DNA from: Piscinibacter gummiphilus
GTDB taxonomy: Bacteria; Pseudomonadota; Gammaproteobacteria; Burkholderiales; Burkholderiaceae_C
DNA: 64,000 nt
Direction of reading: 5' to 3'
Assembly (NCBI RefSeq): GCF_032681285.1
Contig: NZ_CP136336.1
Location: 1,847,001 to 1,911,000 of the forward strand
Under the pieces are notes generated by a model. It was not told the origin of the DNA. It did not search any database and saw nothing but the letters and a program-made list of their open reading frames with translations. Position numbers and translations under genes: made by a program. Numbering within the stretch: position 1 is the first letter of the stretch; the number at the start of each line of letters is the position of its first letter. Below, piece by piece: positions 26,427 to 38,039 of the stretch.

Positions 26427-28217
26427 GTGAGCGCATCGATTGCAAAGAGAAAGTTCGACGTCGTGATCGTCGGGGCCGGTGGCTCCGGCATGCGCGCGTC
26501 GCTGCAGCTGGCCCAGGCCGGCCTGAACGTGGCCGTGCTGTCCAAGGTCTTCCCGACCCGCTCGCACACCGTCGCCGCGCAAGGCGGCATCGGCGCCTCG
26601 CTCGGCAACATGAGCGAAGACAACTGGCACTACCACTTCTTCGACACGGTGAAGGGCTCCGACTGGCTCGGCGACCAGGACGCCATCGAGTTCATGTGCC
26701 GTGAAGCGCCGAAGGTCGTCTACGAGCTCGAGCACTTTGGCATGCCGTTCGACCGCAACCCCGACGGCACCATCTACCAGCGCCCGTTCGGCGGCCACAC
26801 CGCCAACTACGGAGAGAAGCCCGTGCAGCGCGCCTGCGCCGCGGCCGATCGCACCGGCCACGCGATGCTGCACACGCTTTACCAGCAGAACGTCAAGGCC
26901 CGCACCCACTTCTTCGTGGAGTGGATGGCGCTCGACCTGATCCGCGACGCCGAGGGCGACGTGGTGGGCGTCACCGCGCTCGAGATGGAAACCGGCGACC
27001 TGCACATCCTGGAAGCCAAGACCGTGCTGCTCGCCACGGGCGGAGCAGGGCGCATCTTCGCGGCCAGCACCAATGCCTTCATCAACACCGGCGACGGCCT
27101 GGGCATGGCGGCGCGCGCCGGCATCCCGCTGGAAGACATGGAGTTCTGGCAGTTCCACCCGACCGGCGTGGCCGGCGCGGGCGTGCTGCTGACCGAAGGT
27201 TGCCGCGGGGAAGGCGCGATCCTGCGCAACAGCAACGGCGAGCGCTTCATGGAGCGTTATGCCCCGACGCTGAAGGACCTGGCACCGCGCGACTTCGTCT
27301 CGCGCTGCATGGACCAGGAGATCAAGGAAGGCCGCGGCTGTGGTCCCAACAAGGACTACGTGGTGCTCGACATGACCCATCTGGGCGCCGAGACCATCAT
27401 GAAGCGCCTGCCGTCGGTCTTCGAGATCGGCCACAACTTCGCCAACGTCGACATCACCAAGGAACCGATCCCGGTGGTGCCGACCATCCACTACCAGATG
27501 GGCGGCATCCCGACCAACATTCACGGCCAGGTCGTGGTGCCGAAGGATGGCAACCCCAACGCGGTGGTCAACGGCCTGTACGCGGTGGGCGAATGCTCCT
27601 GCGTGAGCGTGCACGGCGCCAACCGGCTCGGCACCAACTCGCTCCTCGACCTGCTGGTGTTCGGCCGCGCGGCCGGCAACCACATCGTCGAGAGCGGCCT
27701 CAAGGCCAAGTCGCACAAGCCGCTGCCGGCCGATGCGGCCGACTACACGCGCTCGCGCCTGTCCAAGTTCGAAAGCAGCACCTCCGGCGAATACGCCCAG
27801 GACGTCGCCAACGACATCCGCGCGGCCATGCAGCAGCATGCCGGGGTGTTCCGCACCCAGTCGTCGATGGACGAGGGTGTCGTGAAGATCAAGGCCATCG
27901 CCGAGCGTGTGAAGGGCATCCACCTGGCCGACAAGTCCAAGGTGTTCAACACCGCCCGCATCGAGGCGCTGGAAGTCGAGAACCTGATCGAGGCGGCGCT
28001 GGCCACCATGGTCTCGGCCGCTGCCCGCAAGGAGAGCCGCGGCGCCCACACCGTGAACGACTACGGTGACTCCACCGAATTCCCGAACGGCCGCAACGAC
28101 AAGGTGTGGATGAAGCACACCCTCTGGTATTCGGATGGCAACCGCCTCGACTACAAGCCGGTGAACCTGAAGCCGCTCACCGCCGAATCGATCCCGCCCA
28201 AGGTCCGCTCGTTCTGA
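26427..28217 (+). CDS. sdhA: Succinate dehydrogenase flavoprotein subunit
   Basis: Oxidises succinate to fumarate with covalently bound FAD. 596 residues from a GTG start at 26427 (V/M-SASIAKRKFDVVIVGAGG); GGAG lies 9 bases upstream. An alternative GTG at 26421 would overlap the sdhD stop and leave a spacing of 3. FAD-binding GAGGSG (16-21), covalent-FAD His47 in RSHTVAAQGG, active-site regions HPTGVAGAGVLLTEGCRGEG and HYQMGGIPTN, and GANRLGTNSLLDLLVFGRAAG are all present. Non-ATG start is worth noting for start-site annotation. Confidence 0.97.
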   Translation: MSASIAKRKFDVVIVGAGGSGMRASLQLAQAGLNVAVLSKVFPTRSHTVAAQGGIGASLGNMSEDNWHYHFFDTVKGSDWLGDQDAIEFMCREAPKVVYELEHFGMPFDRNPDGTIYQRPFGGHTANYGEKPVQRACAAADRTGHAMLHTLYQQNVKARTHFFVEWMALDLIRDAEGDVVGVTALEMETGDLHILEAKTVLLATGGAGRIFAASTNAFINTGDGLGMAARAGIPLEDMEFWQFHPTGVAGAGVLLTEGCRGEGAILRNSNGERFMERYAPTLKDLAPRDFVSRCMDQEIKEGRGCGPNKDYVVLDMTHLGAETIMKRLPSVFEIGHNFANVDITKEPIPVVPTIHYQMGGIPTNIHGQVVVPKDGNPNAVVNGLYAVGECSCVSVHGANRLGTNSLLDLLVFGRAAGNHIVESGLKAKSHKPLPADAADYTRSRLSKFESSTSGEYAQDVANDIRAAMQQHAGVFRTQSSMDEGVVKIKAIAERVKGIHLADKSKVFNTARIEALEVENLIEAALATMVSAAARKESRGAHTVNDYGDSTEFPNGRNDKVWMKHTLWYSDGNRLDYKPVNLKPLTAESIPPKVRSF

Positions 28218-28236
28218 GCCCGCCGCAGGAACAGAC

Positions 28237-28941
28237 ATGACGAAGAGAACTTTCCAGATCTACCGCTACGACCCCGACACCGACGCAAAGCCGCGCATGC
28301 AGACGATCGAGGTCGAACTCGACGGCTCCGAGCGCATGCTGCTCGACGCGCTGATGAAGCTGAAGGCAGTCGACCCGTCGTTGAGCTTCCGCCGCTCGTG
28401 CCGCGAAGGCGTGTGCGGGTCCGACGCGATGAACATCAATGGCAAGAACGGCCTGGCCTGCCTGACCAACATGCGCACGCTGCCGGATGTCGTGATCCTT
28501 AAGCCGCTGCCCGGCCTGCCGGTCATCCGTGACCTGATCGTCGACATGACGCAGTTCTTCACCCAGTACAACTCGATCAAGCCGTACCTGGTGAACGACA
28601 CCATGCCGCCCGAGAAGGAGCGCCTGCAGTCGCCGGAAGAGCGCGAAGAGCTCAACGGCCTCTATGAGTGCATCCTGTGCGCGAGCTGCTCCACCAGTTG
28701 CCCGAGTTTCTGGTGGAACCCCGACAAGTTCGTGGGCCCGGCCGGCCTGCTGCAGGCCTACCGCTTCATCGCCGACAGCCGCGACCAGGCCACAGGCGAG
28801 CGTCTCGACAACCTTGAAGACCCGTACCGCCTGTTCCGCTGCCACACCATCATGAACTGCGTCGACGTCTGCCCCAAGGGCCTGAACCCGACCAAGGCGA
28901 TCGGCAAGATCAAGGAATTGATGGTTCGCCGCGCCGTTTGA
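28237..28941 (+). CDS. sdhB: Succinate dehydrogenase iron-sulfur subunit
   Basis: Carries electrons from FAD to quinone through three Fe-S clusters. 234 residues. [2Fe-2S] ligands: Cys55, Cys60, Asp63 and Cys75 (SCREGVCGSDAMNINGKNGLAC pattern). The [4Fe-4S] and [3Fe-4S] clusters use CILCASCSTSCP and CHTIMNCVDVCPKGLNP. AGGA precedes the ATG. All cluster ligands are intact. Confidence 0.97.
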   Translation: MTKRTFQIYRYDPDTDAKPRMQTIEVELDGSERMLLDALMKLKAVDPSLSFRRSCREGVCGSDAMNINGKNGLACLTNMRTLPDVVILKPLPGLPVIRDLIVDMTQFFTQYNSIKPYLVNDTMPPEKERLQSPEEREELNGLYECILCASCSTSCPSFWWNPDKFVGPAGLLQAYRFIADSRDQATGERLDNLEDPYRLFRCHTIMNCVDVCPKGLNPTKAIGKIKELMVRRAV

Positions 28942-28957
28942 TCCACACTGATCCGAC

Positions 28958-29242
28958 ATGCAGACCCTGATCGACGAACGGGCCCTCTCCAAGCTGCGCT
29001 GGCGCTGCCGCCGCGGCTTGCTGGAGAACGACCTCTTCGTCGAGCGCTTCTTCAAGCGCCAAGGGGCGGCCATCACCGAAGGGCAGGCCCAGGGCTTGCT
29101 CGCGCTGATGGACCTATCGGACAACGACCTGCTGGACCTGCTGCTGGCCCGCAAGGAGCCCGAAGGCGAGTTGCAGCGAGATGAAGTATTCGAAGTGCTC
29201 AGGCTGATGCGTGCCCCAACGCAAGGCATTGGCAACCACTGA
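28958..29242 (+). CDS. sdhE: FAD assembly factor SdhE
   Basis: A 94-residue protein of the SdhE/YgfY family that promotes covalent attachment of FAD to SdhA. It contains the signature RGLLE (Arg19-Gly20-x-x-Glu23) in [18 protein letters not shown] and the downstream [14 protein letters not shown] helix. It lies 16 bp after sdhB and 37 bp before gltA, consistent with one sdh-gltA transcript. Confidence 0.93.
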   Translation: MQTLIDERALSKLRWRCRRGLLENDLFVERFFKRQGAAITEGQAQGLLALMDLSDNDLLDLLLARKEPEGELQRDEVFEVLRLMRAPTQGIGNH

Positions 29243-29279
29243 GCCGTGTGATTTCCAAGACTCTCAAGAAGGAACGCCC

Positions 29280-30593
<1,314 letters not shown>

Positions 30594-30623
30594 CGCCGGA
30601 AAAGCGCTCGCTTTGCACGCAGA

Positions 30624-30648
30624 CCCCGGCCTTAGCGCCGGGGTTTTT
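30624..30648 (+). terminator. Rho-independent terminator after gltA
   Basis: Stem CCCCGGC (30624-30630) with GCCGGGG (30637-30643), loop cttagc, followed by TTTTT (30644-30648). It separates the TCA block from the leucine block. Confidence 0.85.
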
Positions 30649-30702
30649 GCATCTGAACGCCTAAAATCTCACTCTTTTCGCCCGAACGCCAACTAGGTAG
30701 CC

Positions 30703-32112
30703 ATGGGACGCACGCTGTACGACAAGATCTGGGACGAGCACGTCGTCCACACCGAGGAAGACGGCACCGCCGTCCTCTACATCGACCGCCATCTCGTGCA
30801 TGAAGTGACGAGCCCGCAGGCGTTCGAGGGCCTGGACCTGGCCAACCGCAAGGTCTGGCGCATCTCGGCCAACCTGGCGGTCAGCGACCACAACGTGCCG
30901 ACCACCGACCGCTCGCACGGCATCGCCGACCCGATCTCGCGCCTGCAGGTCGAGACGCTCGACAAAAACTGCGACCGTGTCGGCATCACGCAGTTCAAGA
31001 TGAACGACAAGCGCCAGGGCATCGTCCACGTGATCGGCCCGGAGCAGGGCGCCACGCTGCCGGGCATGACGGTCGTCTGCGGTGATTCCCACACCTCCAC
31101 GCACGGTGCCTTCGGCGCGCTGGCGCACGGCATCGGCACCAGCGAAGTCGAGCACGTGCTGGCCACGCAGACGCTTCTTGCGCGCAAGGCGAAGAACCTG
31201 CTCATCAAGGTGGAAGGCACGCTGCCCAAGGGTTGCGGCGCCAAGGACATCGTGCTGGCCATCATCGGCAAGATCGGCACGGCCGGCGGCACGGGTTACA
31301 CGATTGAGTTCGCAGGCTCCGCCATCCGTGCGCTCAGCATGGAAGGCCGCATGACGGTGTGCAACATGGCCATCGAGGCGGGTGCGCGCGCCGGCCTAAT
31401 CGCCGTCGACGACACGACCATCAACTACGTGCAGGGCCGCCCGTTCTCACCCACCGGCGTGGTGCTGGAGCAGGCGATTGCCTACTGGCGCACGCTGCAT
31501 TCCGATGCCGATGCGAAGTTCGACCGTGTGGTCGAGCTGGACGCCAGCGAGATCCGCCCGCAGGTCACCTGGGGCACCTCGCCGGAGATGGTGCTGTCGA
31601 TCGAAGACCGCGTGCCCGATCCCGACCGCGAGAAGGACGCGAACAAGCGCGGCGCGATAGAACGTGCGCTGACCTACATGGCGCTCGAGCCCAACAAGCC
31701 GATCGCCGACATCCGCATCGACAAGGTCTTCATCGGCTCGTGCACCAACTCGCGCATCGAAGACATGCGCGAAGCGGCGGCCGTGGTGAAGCGCCTGGGC
31801 AAGCGCATCGCGTCGAACGTGAAGCTTGCGCTCGTGGTGCCGGGTTCGGGCCTCGTGAAGGAACAGGCCGAAAAGGAAGGGCTGGACAAGGTCTTCACCG
31901 CCGCCGGCTTCGAATGGCGCGAGCCGGGCTGCTCGATGTGCTTGGCCATGAACGCCGACCGGCTGGAGCCGGGCGAGCGCTGCGCGTCCACCTCCAACCG
32001 AAACTTCGAAGGGCGCCAGGGCGCGGGTGGCCGCACCCACCTCGTGAGCCCGGCGATGGCCGCCGCGGCCGCGATCGAAGGCCACTTCGTCGACGTGCGT
32101 CGCATCGCTTAA
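30703..32112 (+). CDS. leuC: 3-isopropylmalate dehydratase large subunit
   Basis: With LeuD isomerises 2-isopropylmalate to 3-isopropylmalate in leucine biosynthesis. 469 residues. [4Fe-4S] ligands are Cys347 ([11 protein letters not shown]), Cys410 and Cys413 (CSMCLAMN); substrate motif [13 protein letters not shown] is present. First gene of leuC-leuD-leuB-asd; leuA is not in the window. Confidence 0.97.
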   Translation: MGRTLYDKIWDEHVVHTEEDGTAVLYIDRHLVHEVTSPQAFEGLDLANRKVWRISANLAVSDHNVPTTDRSHGIADPISRLQVETLDKNCDRVGITQFKMNDKRQGIVHVIGPEQGATLPGMTVVCGDSHTSTHGAFGALAHGIGTSEVEHVLATQTLLARKAKNLLIKVEGTLPKGCGAKDIVLAIIGKIGTAGGTGYTIEFAGSAIRALSMEGRMTVCNMAIEAGARAGLIAVDDTTINYVQGRPFSPTGVVLEQAIAYWRTLHSDADAKFDRVVELDASEIRPQVTWGTSPEMVLSIEDRVPDPDREKDANKRGAIERALTYMALEPNKPIADIRIDKVFIGSCTNSRIEDMREAAAVVKRLGKRIASNVKLALVVPGSGLVKEQAEKEGLDKVFTAAGFEWREPGCSMCLAMNADRLEPGERCASTSNRNFEGRQGAGGRTHLVSPAMAAAAAIEGHFVDVRRIA

Positions 32113-32123
32113 GGACCGAGACC

Positions 32124-32768
32124 ATGCAAGCCTTCAAGCTCCACAAGGGTCTCGTCGCTCCGCTCGACCGCGAGAACGTCGACACCGACGCGATCATTCC
32201 GAAGCAGTTCCTGAAGTCGATCAAGAAGTCGGGCTTCGGTCCGAACCTCTTCGACGAATGGCGCTATCTGGACCATGGGGAGCCGGGTCAGGACCCAAGC
32301 ACCCGCAAGCCGAACCCCGACTTCGTGCTGAATCAGCCGCGTTACCAGGGGGCCTCGATCCTGCTGACGCGTCAGAACTTCGGCTGCGGCTCGTCGCGTG
32401 AGCATGCGCCGTGGGCGCTCGACCAGTACGGCTTCCGCGCCATCCTCGCGCCGAGCTACGCCGACATCTTCTTCAACAACAGCTTCAAGAACGGCCTCTT
32501 GCCGATCGTGCTGCCCGAGTCGGCGATCAACCAGCTCTTCGACGAGGTGAACGCCTTCGTCGGCTACCAGCTCACGATCGACCTGGAGCGCCAGGTCGTG
32601 GCCAAGCCCGATGGCGCTGAGATTCCGTTCGAGATCGCCTCGTTTCGCAAGTACTGCCTCATCAACGGCTTCGATGACATCGGCCTCACGCTGCGCCATG
32701 CCGACAAGATCAAGGCGTTCGAGGCCGAGCGCCTGCTGACCAAGCCTTGGCTCGCCAAGACCATCTGA
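32124..32768 (+). CDS. leuD: 3-isopropylmalate dehydratase small subunit
   Basis: Swivel-domain partner of LeuC. 214 residues from the ATG at 32124 ([22 protein letters not shown]), with AAGGA upstream. It has [12 protein letters not shown], the [15 protein letters not shown] substrate motif and the [13 protein letters not shown] segment. Starts 11 bp after leuC. Confidence 0.96.
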   Translation: MQAFKLHKGLVAPLDRENVDTDAIIPKQFLKSIKKSGFGPNLFDEWRYLDHGEPGQDPSTRKPNPDFVLNQPRYQGASILLTRQNFGCGSSREHAPWALDQYGFRAILAPSYADIFFNNSFKNGLLPIVLPESAINQLFDEVNAFVGYQLTIDLERQVVAKPDGAEIPFEIASFRKYCLINGFDDIGLTLRHADKIKAFEAERLLTKPWLAKTI

Positions 32769-32784
32769 CCCTGACGACGACAAC

Positions 32785-33864
32785 ATGAAGATCGCGATCC
32801 TGCCCGGCGACGGCATCGGCACCGAAATCGTGGCCGAGGCCCTGAAGGCGCTTGCCTGCCTCGACCTCAAGTTCGAGATGGAAGAGGCCAAGGTCGGCGG
32901 TGCGGCCTACGAGGCACACGGCCACCCGTTGCCGGAGCACACGCTGAAGCTGGCCAAGGAGGCCGACGCGGTGCTGTTCGGCGCCGTAGGCGACTGGAAG
33001 TACGACAAGCTCGACCGGCCGCTGAGACCCGAGCAGGCCATCCTCGGACTGCGCAAGAACCTCGAGCTCTTCGCCAACTTCCGCCCCGCGATCTGCTACG
33101 AAGAGCTGACGCATGCGTCCTCGCTCAAGCCCGAAATCGTGGCGGGCCTGGACATTCTCATCATCCGTGAGCTCACCGGCGACATCTACTTCGGCCAGCC
33201 GCGCGGCCGCCGCTCGTCGCCCGATGGCGCGTTCAAGGGCGCCGACGAAGCCTTCGACACCATGCGCTACTCGCGCCCGGAGATCGAGCGCATCGCACAC
33301 GTCGCCTTCCAGGCCGCACGCAAGCGCAACAAGAAGGTGCTGAGCGTCGACAAGGCCAACGTGCTGGAAACCTTCCAGTTCTGGCGTGACGTGGTGACCG
33401 AGGTGCATGCCCAGTACCCCGACGTGGAGCTGGAGCACATGTACGTCGACAACGCCGCGATGCAGCTCGTGAAGCAGCCGAAGCGCCTCGACGTGATCGT
33501 CACCGGCAACATGTTCGGCGACATCCTGAGCGATGAAGCGGCGATGCTCACGGGCTCGATCGGCATGCTGCCCTCGGCCTCGCTCAATGCGAAGAACCAG
33601 GGCCTGTACGAGCCCAGCCATGGCTCGGCACCCGACATCGCGGGCAAGGGGATCGCGAACCCGCTCGCCACGATTCTTTCGGCCGCGATGATGCTGCGCT
33701 TCAGCCTGAACCAGGAAGGCGCAGCGCAGCGCATCGAGGCTGCCGTCAAGGCGGTGCTGGCGAAAGGCCTGCGCACCGCCGATATTTACAGCGCCGGCAC
33801 CACCAAGGTCGGCACCAAGGAGATGGGCGACGCTGTGGTCGCCCATCTGAAAGCGCAGGGCTGA
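32785..33864 (+). CDS. leuB: 3-isopropylmalate dehydrogenase
   Basis: Oxidatively decarboxylates 3-isopropylmalate to 2-oxoisocaproate with NAD+. 359 residues. Motifs: [10 protein letters not shown] (5-14), [14 protein letters not shown], the YVDNAAMQL and [27 protein letters not shown] metal/substrate region, and [19 protein letters not shown] (adenine loop; Asp/Ile pattern fits NAD). Starts 16 bp after leuD. Confidence 0.96.
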   Translation: MKIAILPGDGIGTEIVAEALKALACLDLKFEMEEAKVGGAAYEAHGHPLPEHTLKLAKEADAVLFGAVGDWKYDKLDRPLRPEQAILGLRKNLELFANFRPAICYEELTHASSLKPEIVAGLDILIIRELTGDIYFGQPRGRRSSPDGAFKGADEAFDTMRYSRPEIERIAHVAFQAARKRNKKVLSVDKANVLETFQFWRDVVTEVHAQYPDVELEHMYVDNAAMQLVKQPKRLDVIVTGNMFGDILSDEAAMLTGSIGMLPSASLNAKNQGLYEPSHGSAPDIAGKGIANPLATILSAAMMLRFSLNQEGAAQRIEAAVKAVLAKGLRTADIYSAGTTKVGTKEMGDAVVAHLKAQG

Positions 33865-33916
33865 TCCCTGTCCCGCGTTTTCAGATCAAACACTTTCACA
33901 GACGATAGGAATCAAG

Positions 33917-35050
33917 ATGGCTACGAGATTGGTCGGCCTGGTGGGCTGGCGAGGCATGGTGGGTTCGGTCCTGATGGACCGCATGCAGGCGGAGAACGAC
34001 TTCGCGCTGATCGAGCCGGTGTTCTTCAGCACCAGCAACGTCGGCGGCAAGGCGCCTGCGCAAGCGAAGAACGAGACCACGCTCCAAGACGGCTTCAACA
34101 TCGACGCGCTCAAGCGCTGCGACATCATCATCACCGCCCAGGGCGGTGACTACACCACTGAGGTCTACCCGAAGCTGCGCGCCGCCGGCTGGAACGGCCA
34201 CTGGATCGACGCCGCCTCCACGCTGCGCATGAAGGATGACGCGGTCATCATCCTCGACCCGGTCAACATGCCGGTGATCAAGAACTCACTCGCCAAGGGC
34301 GGCAAGAACTGGATCGGCGGCAACTGCACCGTGAGTTGCATGCTGATGGGCGTGGGCGCGCTGTACAAGGCCGGCCTCGTCGAGTGGATGAGCACGCAGA
34401 CCTACCAGGCCGCATCGGGCGGCGGTGCGCAGCACATGCGCGAGTTGCTCACGCAGTACGGCACGCTCAACGCCGAAGTGAAGGCTCTGCTCGACGACCC
34501 GAAGAGCGCCATCCTCGAGATCGACCGCAAGGTCATCGCCAAGCAGCGCAGCCTGACCGAAGCCGAGACGGCCAACTTCGGCGTGCCGCTCGGCGGCAGC
34601 CTGATTCCCTGGATCGACAAGGACCTGGGCAACGGCATGTCCAAGGAAGAGTGGAAGGGCATGGCCGAGACCAACAAGATCATGGGCATGGGCGAAGGCT
34701 TCGGCACGCCCGCGGTGCCGGTCGATGGCTTCTGTGTGCGTGTGGGCGCGATGCGCTGCCACAGCCAGGCCCTGACCTTCAAGCTGAAGAAGGATGTGCC
34801 GCTCGCCGACATCGAGCAGATGATCGCCAACGACAACGCCTGGGTGAAATATGTGCCCAACACCCGCGAAGACACGTTGCGTGATCTCACGCCGGTGGCG
34901 GTGACTGGCACGATGACCATTCCGGTCGGCCGCGTGCGCAAGCTCGCGATGGGGCCGGAGTACCTCGGCGCCTTCACCATCGGCGACCAGCTCTTGTGGG
35001 GCGCTGCCGAGCCGCTGCGCCGCATGCTGCGCATCCTGCTCGACGCGTGA
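33917..35050 (+). CDS. asd: Aspartate-semialdehyde dehydrogenase
   Basis: Reduces aspartyl phosphate to aspartate semialdehyde, the branch point to lysine/diaminopimelate, threonine and methionine. 377 residues, proteobacterial type. NADP loop [11 protein letters not shown] (9-19), catalytic Cys137 (IGGNCTVS), and the conserved [16 protein letters not shown] region with the active-site His. AGGA precedes the ATG. It follows leuB by 52 bp. Confidence 0.96.
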   Translation: MATRLVGLVGWRGMVGSVLMDRMQAENDFALIEPVFFSTSNVGGKAPAQAKNETTLQDGFNIDALKRCDIIITAQGGDYTTEVYPKLRAAGWNGHWIDAASTLRMKDDAVIILDPVNMPVIKNSLAKGGKNWIGGNCTVSCMLMGVGALYKAGLVEWMSTQTYQAASGGGAQHMRELLTQYGTLNAEVKALLDDPKSAILEIDRKVIAKQRSLTEAETANFGVPLGGSLIPWIDKDLGNGMSKEEWKGMAETNKIMGMGEGFGTPAVPVDGFCVRVGAMRCHSQALTFKLKKDVPLADIEQMIANDNAWVKYVPNTREDTLRDLTPVAVTGTMTIPVGRVRKLAMGPEYLGAFTIGDQLLWGAAEPLRRMLRILLDA

Positions 35051-35296
35051 CCAGATGGACGCAGGCCCTTGTCCCGCGTTGCGGAACCGCCACAAGGACC
35101 TGCTCCTGAACCCTTTGATCGGCTTTGCCGGCGAATGTCAGGCAAAGCATGAGCTTGTCTTTGTATCTCGTTGATGTTATTGTGATTTCTACCTTTATCG
35201 GTTGAAAGCGCCCTAAAAGCCCGTGGCTCGCGTCAACAACAACTCCGAAAGCAGTGGGGCTCGCTCGGTTCCACCCCCTTCCTACTGGGAGACGCC
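35051..35296 (+). promoter_or_regulatory. AT-rich upstream region of fimV
   Basis: A 246-bp gap clearly richer in A/T than its surroundings at 35150-35215. A candidate promoter is TTGATG (35172-35177), 17-bp spacer, TTTATC (35195-35200), about 100 bp before the fimV start. The -10 match is weak. No terminator for asd was seen. Confidence 0.35.
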
Positions 35297-37993
35297 TTGA
35301 AAAGAAACTCGCTGTACACAGGGCGATTCGCTCTGACCGGAGCGGCCTTCGCCGCGATGTGCCTCATTGCCTCGAACGCGCAAGCGCTCGGCTTGGGGCG
35401 CCTGAACGTGCAGTCGGCGTTGGGCGAAACCCTGAAGGCCGAGATCGAGGTGACGAGCCTCACGCCCGAGGAGGCGTCGAACTTCAACGTTCGCGTGGCG
35501 CCGCCCGAGTCGTACCGCGCCGCAGGCGTCGACTACAACGCCGTGCTTCCTGGCACGCAGGTCGTGCTGCAGCGCCGGCCCGACGGGCGCTCGGTGCTCA
35601 CGCTGTCGAGCGACCGCGCGGTGCAGGAGCCCTTCGTGGATGTGATCCTCGAGATCACCTGGTCCACCGGCCGCTTGGTGCGCGAGTACACCTTGCTGCT
35701 GGACCCGCCGTCCACACGCGTGGCGGCAGCCCCGGTGCCCCCGGCCGCGCCCACGACGGCCCCGGTCATCACGCCGGCTCCTGCGGCGCCTGCCACTGCT
35801 CCCTCGTCCGAGCCAGTGCGCCGCACATCGCCGACGCCGCGCGCCACGGCGCCGGCACCGTCGGCCGAGCCCGCTGAACCTCGCAAACCTGCCGTCGCCC
35901 GCGCCCCCGCCGCAGCAGTGCCGTCCGGCGAAGCGCTTGGTGTCGACGAGTACAAGGTAAAGCCGGGCGACACCCTCTCGCGCATTGCGGGTCGCACGCA
36001 ACGACCGGGTGTCTCGCTCGACCAGATGCTGGCCTCGTTGTACCAGGCCAACCCCGACGCGTTCGTCAACAGCAACATGAACCGGCTGAAGTCGGGCGTG
36101 GTGCTGAGCGTGCCGTCTGCCGACAGCGCAAAGGCCATCACCCCGGCCGAAGCTCGCCAGATGATCCAGGCGCAGAGCGCCGACTTCGGAACCTACCGTC
36201 AGCGTCTCGCCTCGGCGGCGCCCGCCGCACCCGCCGACGCGCCGTCGCGTCAGGCGGGTGGCAAGGTGCAGTCGTCGGTCGAAGACCGCAAGGCTTCTGC
36301 GGCGCCCACGCCTGACAAGCTCACGCTCAGCAAGGGCACGGCCGGCAAGGCATCGGGCCCTGAAGATCGCCTGTCTAAAGAGCGCGAGAAGAAGGACGCC
36401 AGCGCGCGCGTGGCCGAACTCTCGAAGAACGTCGAGGAACTGAGGAAGCTGTCGAGCGCTTCGGCAGCAGCCGGTGGCAAGGCACCTGCACCGGCGCCTG
36501 CTGTGACGGCTCAAGCGCCTGCGGTGAAGCCTCCGGTGGCTCTGCCGACTCCGCCCGTGGCGCCGGCCAAGCCGGTTGCGCCGCCCCCGCCGCCGCCTCC
36601 ACCTCCCCCCCCGCCGCCTCCACCGCCGCCGCCCCCGGTTGCACCGCCGCCACCCGCTCCGGCTCCTGCTCCCGCGGTCGTCGCAGCGCCGGCCTCCGCA
36701 CCCGAGGTAACAGCGTCGGCTCCAGCCGTGGTGGCCGCGGCATCTGCTGCGAGTGTGGCTGCGGCCAGCGCGCCGATGGTGGCTGCGTCGCGCCCCACAC
36801 CTCGCCCGCCCGTGGCCGCCCCGGCTGCTGAGCCGCAGGGGCTGTTCGCATCGCTGCTCGAAGACAACCCACTGGTGCTGGCCGCAGGTGCTGCGCTCAT
36901 CGCGCTGCTGGCTGGCTTCGGCATCTACCGCTTCACCAAGCGCGCGAAGAAGGACAGCGGCGAGACCTCGTTCCTCGAAAGCCGCCTGCAGCCTGACTCG
37001 TTCTTCGGCGCCAGCGGTGGCCAGCGCATCGACACACGCGATGCGGGTGGCGCCTCGTCGTCGATGAGCTACTCGCTGAGCCAACTCGACGCCATCGGTG
37101 ACGTAGACCCGGTCGCCGAGGCCGACGTCTACCTCGCCTATGGCCGCGACCTGCAGGCCGAGGAAATCCTCAAGGAGGCGATGCGCGCGAGCCCCGAGCG
37201 CCTGGCCATCCGCACCAAGTTGCTGGAGGTCTACGCCAAGCGCCGTGACACCAAGGGCTTCGAGCTCCTGGCCACGCAGCTCTACGGTTTGACTGGCGGC
37301 CAGGGCGAGGATTGGAGCAAGGCCCAGGAAATCGGCCTGCAGATCGACCCCGAGAATCCGCTCTACCAGCCGGGTGGCAAGCCCGCCGCGGTGGAAGGTG
37401 AAGGTCGTCCGTCTGCCGAGCTGCTGGGTGCGAGCACGATGCCGCAGTCGGTGCTGCCGTCGCCCTCGGAGTTCGGCGCCAGCGGAAATTCGGGCAGCGG
37501 TTTCGACACCACGGGTGGTGGCGGGCTCGACCTCGATCTCGACCTGGGAGGGGCTGCCGAGGCCGCTCCCGCGCCGGCCGCGCGTCTCGATGAGCGCACG
37601 CAGCCCGTGCCCGTGCCGCCGCCGGCCCCGGCCGCGGCGCCGGCCTTCGACGCCATGAGCTTCAACCTGCCCCCGGTGCCCGCGCCGCCTCCTGCCCCGG
37701 CTTCGCAGTCGATGGACTTCGACCTCGGCAGCATCTCGCTCGACCTCGGCGACGAGAGCACGATTGCCCAGCCCAAGGCCGCACAACCCGCTGGTGACGA
37801 TTTCGCCACCATCGACCTTGGCGAACCCGCTGACGACGGCGCCGACCCGATCGCACGGAAGCTCGAACTGGCGGAGGAGTTCCGCCAGATCGGCGACATG
37901 GAAGGTGCGCGCGATCTGCTGCAGGAAGTGGTGGCCAAGTCCAGCGGCGCGGTGAAGAACCGTGCCCAGGCCATGCTCAACGAACTGGGTTGA
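35297..37993 (+). CDS. fimV: FimV-like polar hub protein with LysM and TPR domains
   Basis: 898 residues from a TTG start at 35297 with GGGAGA upstream; the signal peptide (MKRNSLYTGR..SNAQA, cleavage after about Ala30) supports that start. The mature N-terminus GLGRLNVQSALGETLKAEIE is the FimV N-terminal motif. A LysM peptidoglycan-binding domain follows at about 215-275 (YKVKPGDTLSRIA), then a coiled-coil-like segment (about 355-395), a run of 19 prolines (429-447), a transmembrane helix (about 524-545), an acidic cytoplasmic part and a C-terminal TPR-like FimV domain (about 850-898, LELAEEFRQIGDMEGARDLLQEV). Family members organise the cell pole and support type IV pili and twitching. Usually adjacent to asd and truA in this order. 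Confidence 0.93.
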   Translation: MKRNSLYTGRFALTGAAFAAMCLIASNAQALGLGRLNVQSALGETLKAEIEVTSLTPEEASNFNVRVAPPESYRAAGVDYNAVLPGTQVVLQRRPDGRSVLTLSSDRAVQEPFVDVILEITWSTGRLVREYTLLLDPPSTRVAAAPVPPAAPTTAPVITPAPAAPATAPSSEPVRRTSPTPRATAPAPSAEPAEPRKPAVARAPAAAVPSGEALGVDEYKVKPGDTLSRIAGRTQRPGVSLDQMLASLYQANPDAFVNSNMNRLKSGVVLSVPSADSAKAITPAEARQMIQAQSADFGTYRQRLASAAPAAPADAPSRQAGGKVQSSVEDRKASAAPTPDKLTLSKGTAGKASGPEDRLSKEREKKDASARVAELSKNVEELRKLSSASAAAGGKAPAPAPAVTAQAPAVKPPVALPTPPVAPAKPVAPPPPPPPPPPPPPPPPPPPVAPPPPAPAPAPAVVAAPASAPEVTASAPAVVAAASAASVAAASAPMVAASRPTPRPPVAAPAAEPQGLFASLLEDNPLVLAAGAALIALLAGFGIYRFTKRAKKDSGETSFLESRLQPDSFFGASGGQRIDTRDAGGASSSMSYSLSQLDAIGDVDPVAEADVYLAYGRDLQAEEILKEAMRASPERLAIRTKLLEVYAKRRDTKGFELLATQLYGLTGGQGEDWSKAQEIGLQIDPENPLYQPGGKPAAVEGEGRPSAELLGASTMPQSVLPSPSEFGASGNSGSGFDTTGGGGLDLDLDLGGAAEAAPAPAARLDERTQPVPVPPPAPAAAPAFDAMSFNLPPVPAPPPAPASQSMDFDLGSISLDLGDESTIAQPKAAQPAGDDFATIDLGEPADDGADPIARKLELAEEFRQIGDMEGARDLLQEVVAKSSGAVKNRAQAMLNELG

Positions 37994-38039
37994 TCCGTTC
38001 GAGAGGGCGTGCCGCTTTGCAGTGGCACGCTGACGTGAC

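Noticed and set aside
30649..30702. A leucine-type attenuator or riboswitch before leuC
   Set aside because: Only 54 bp remain between the gltA terminator and leuC; no run of leucine codons or riboswitch fold is visible.
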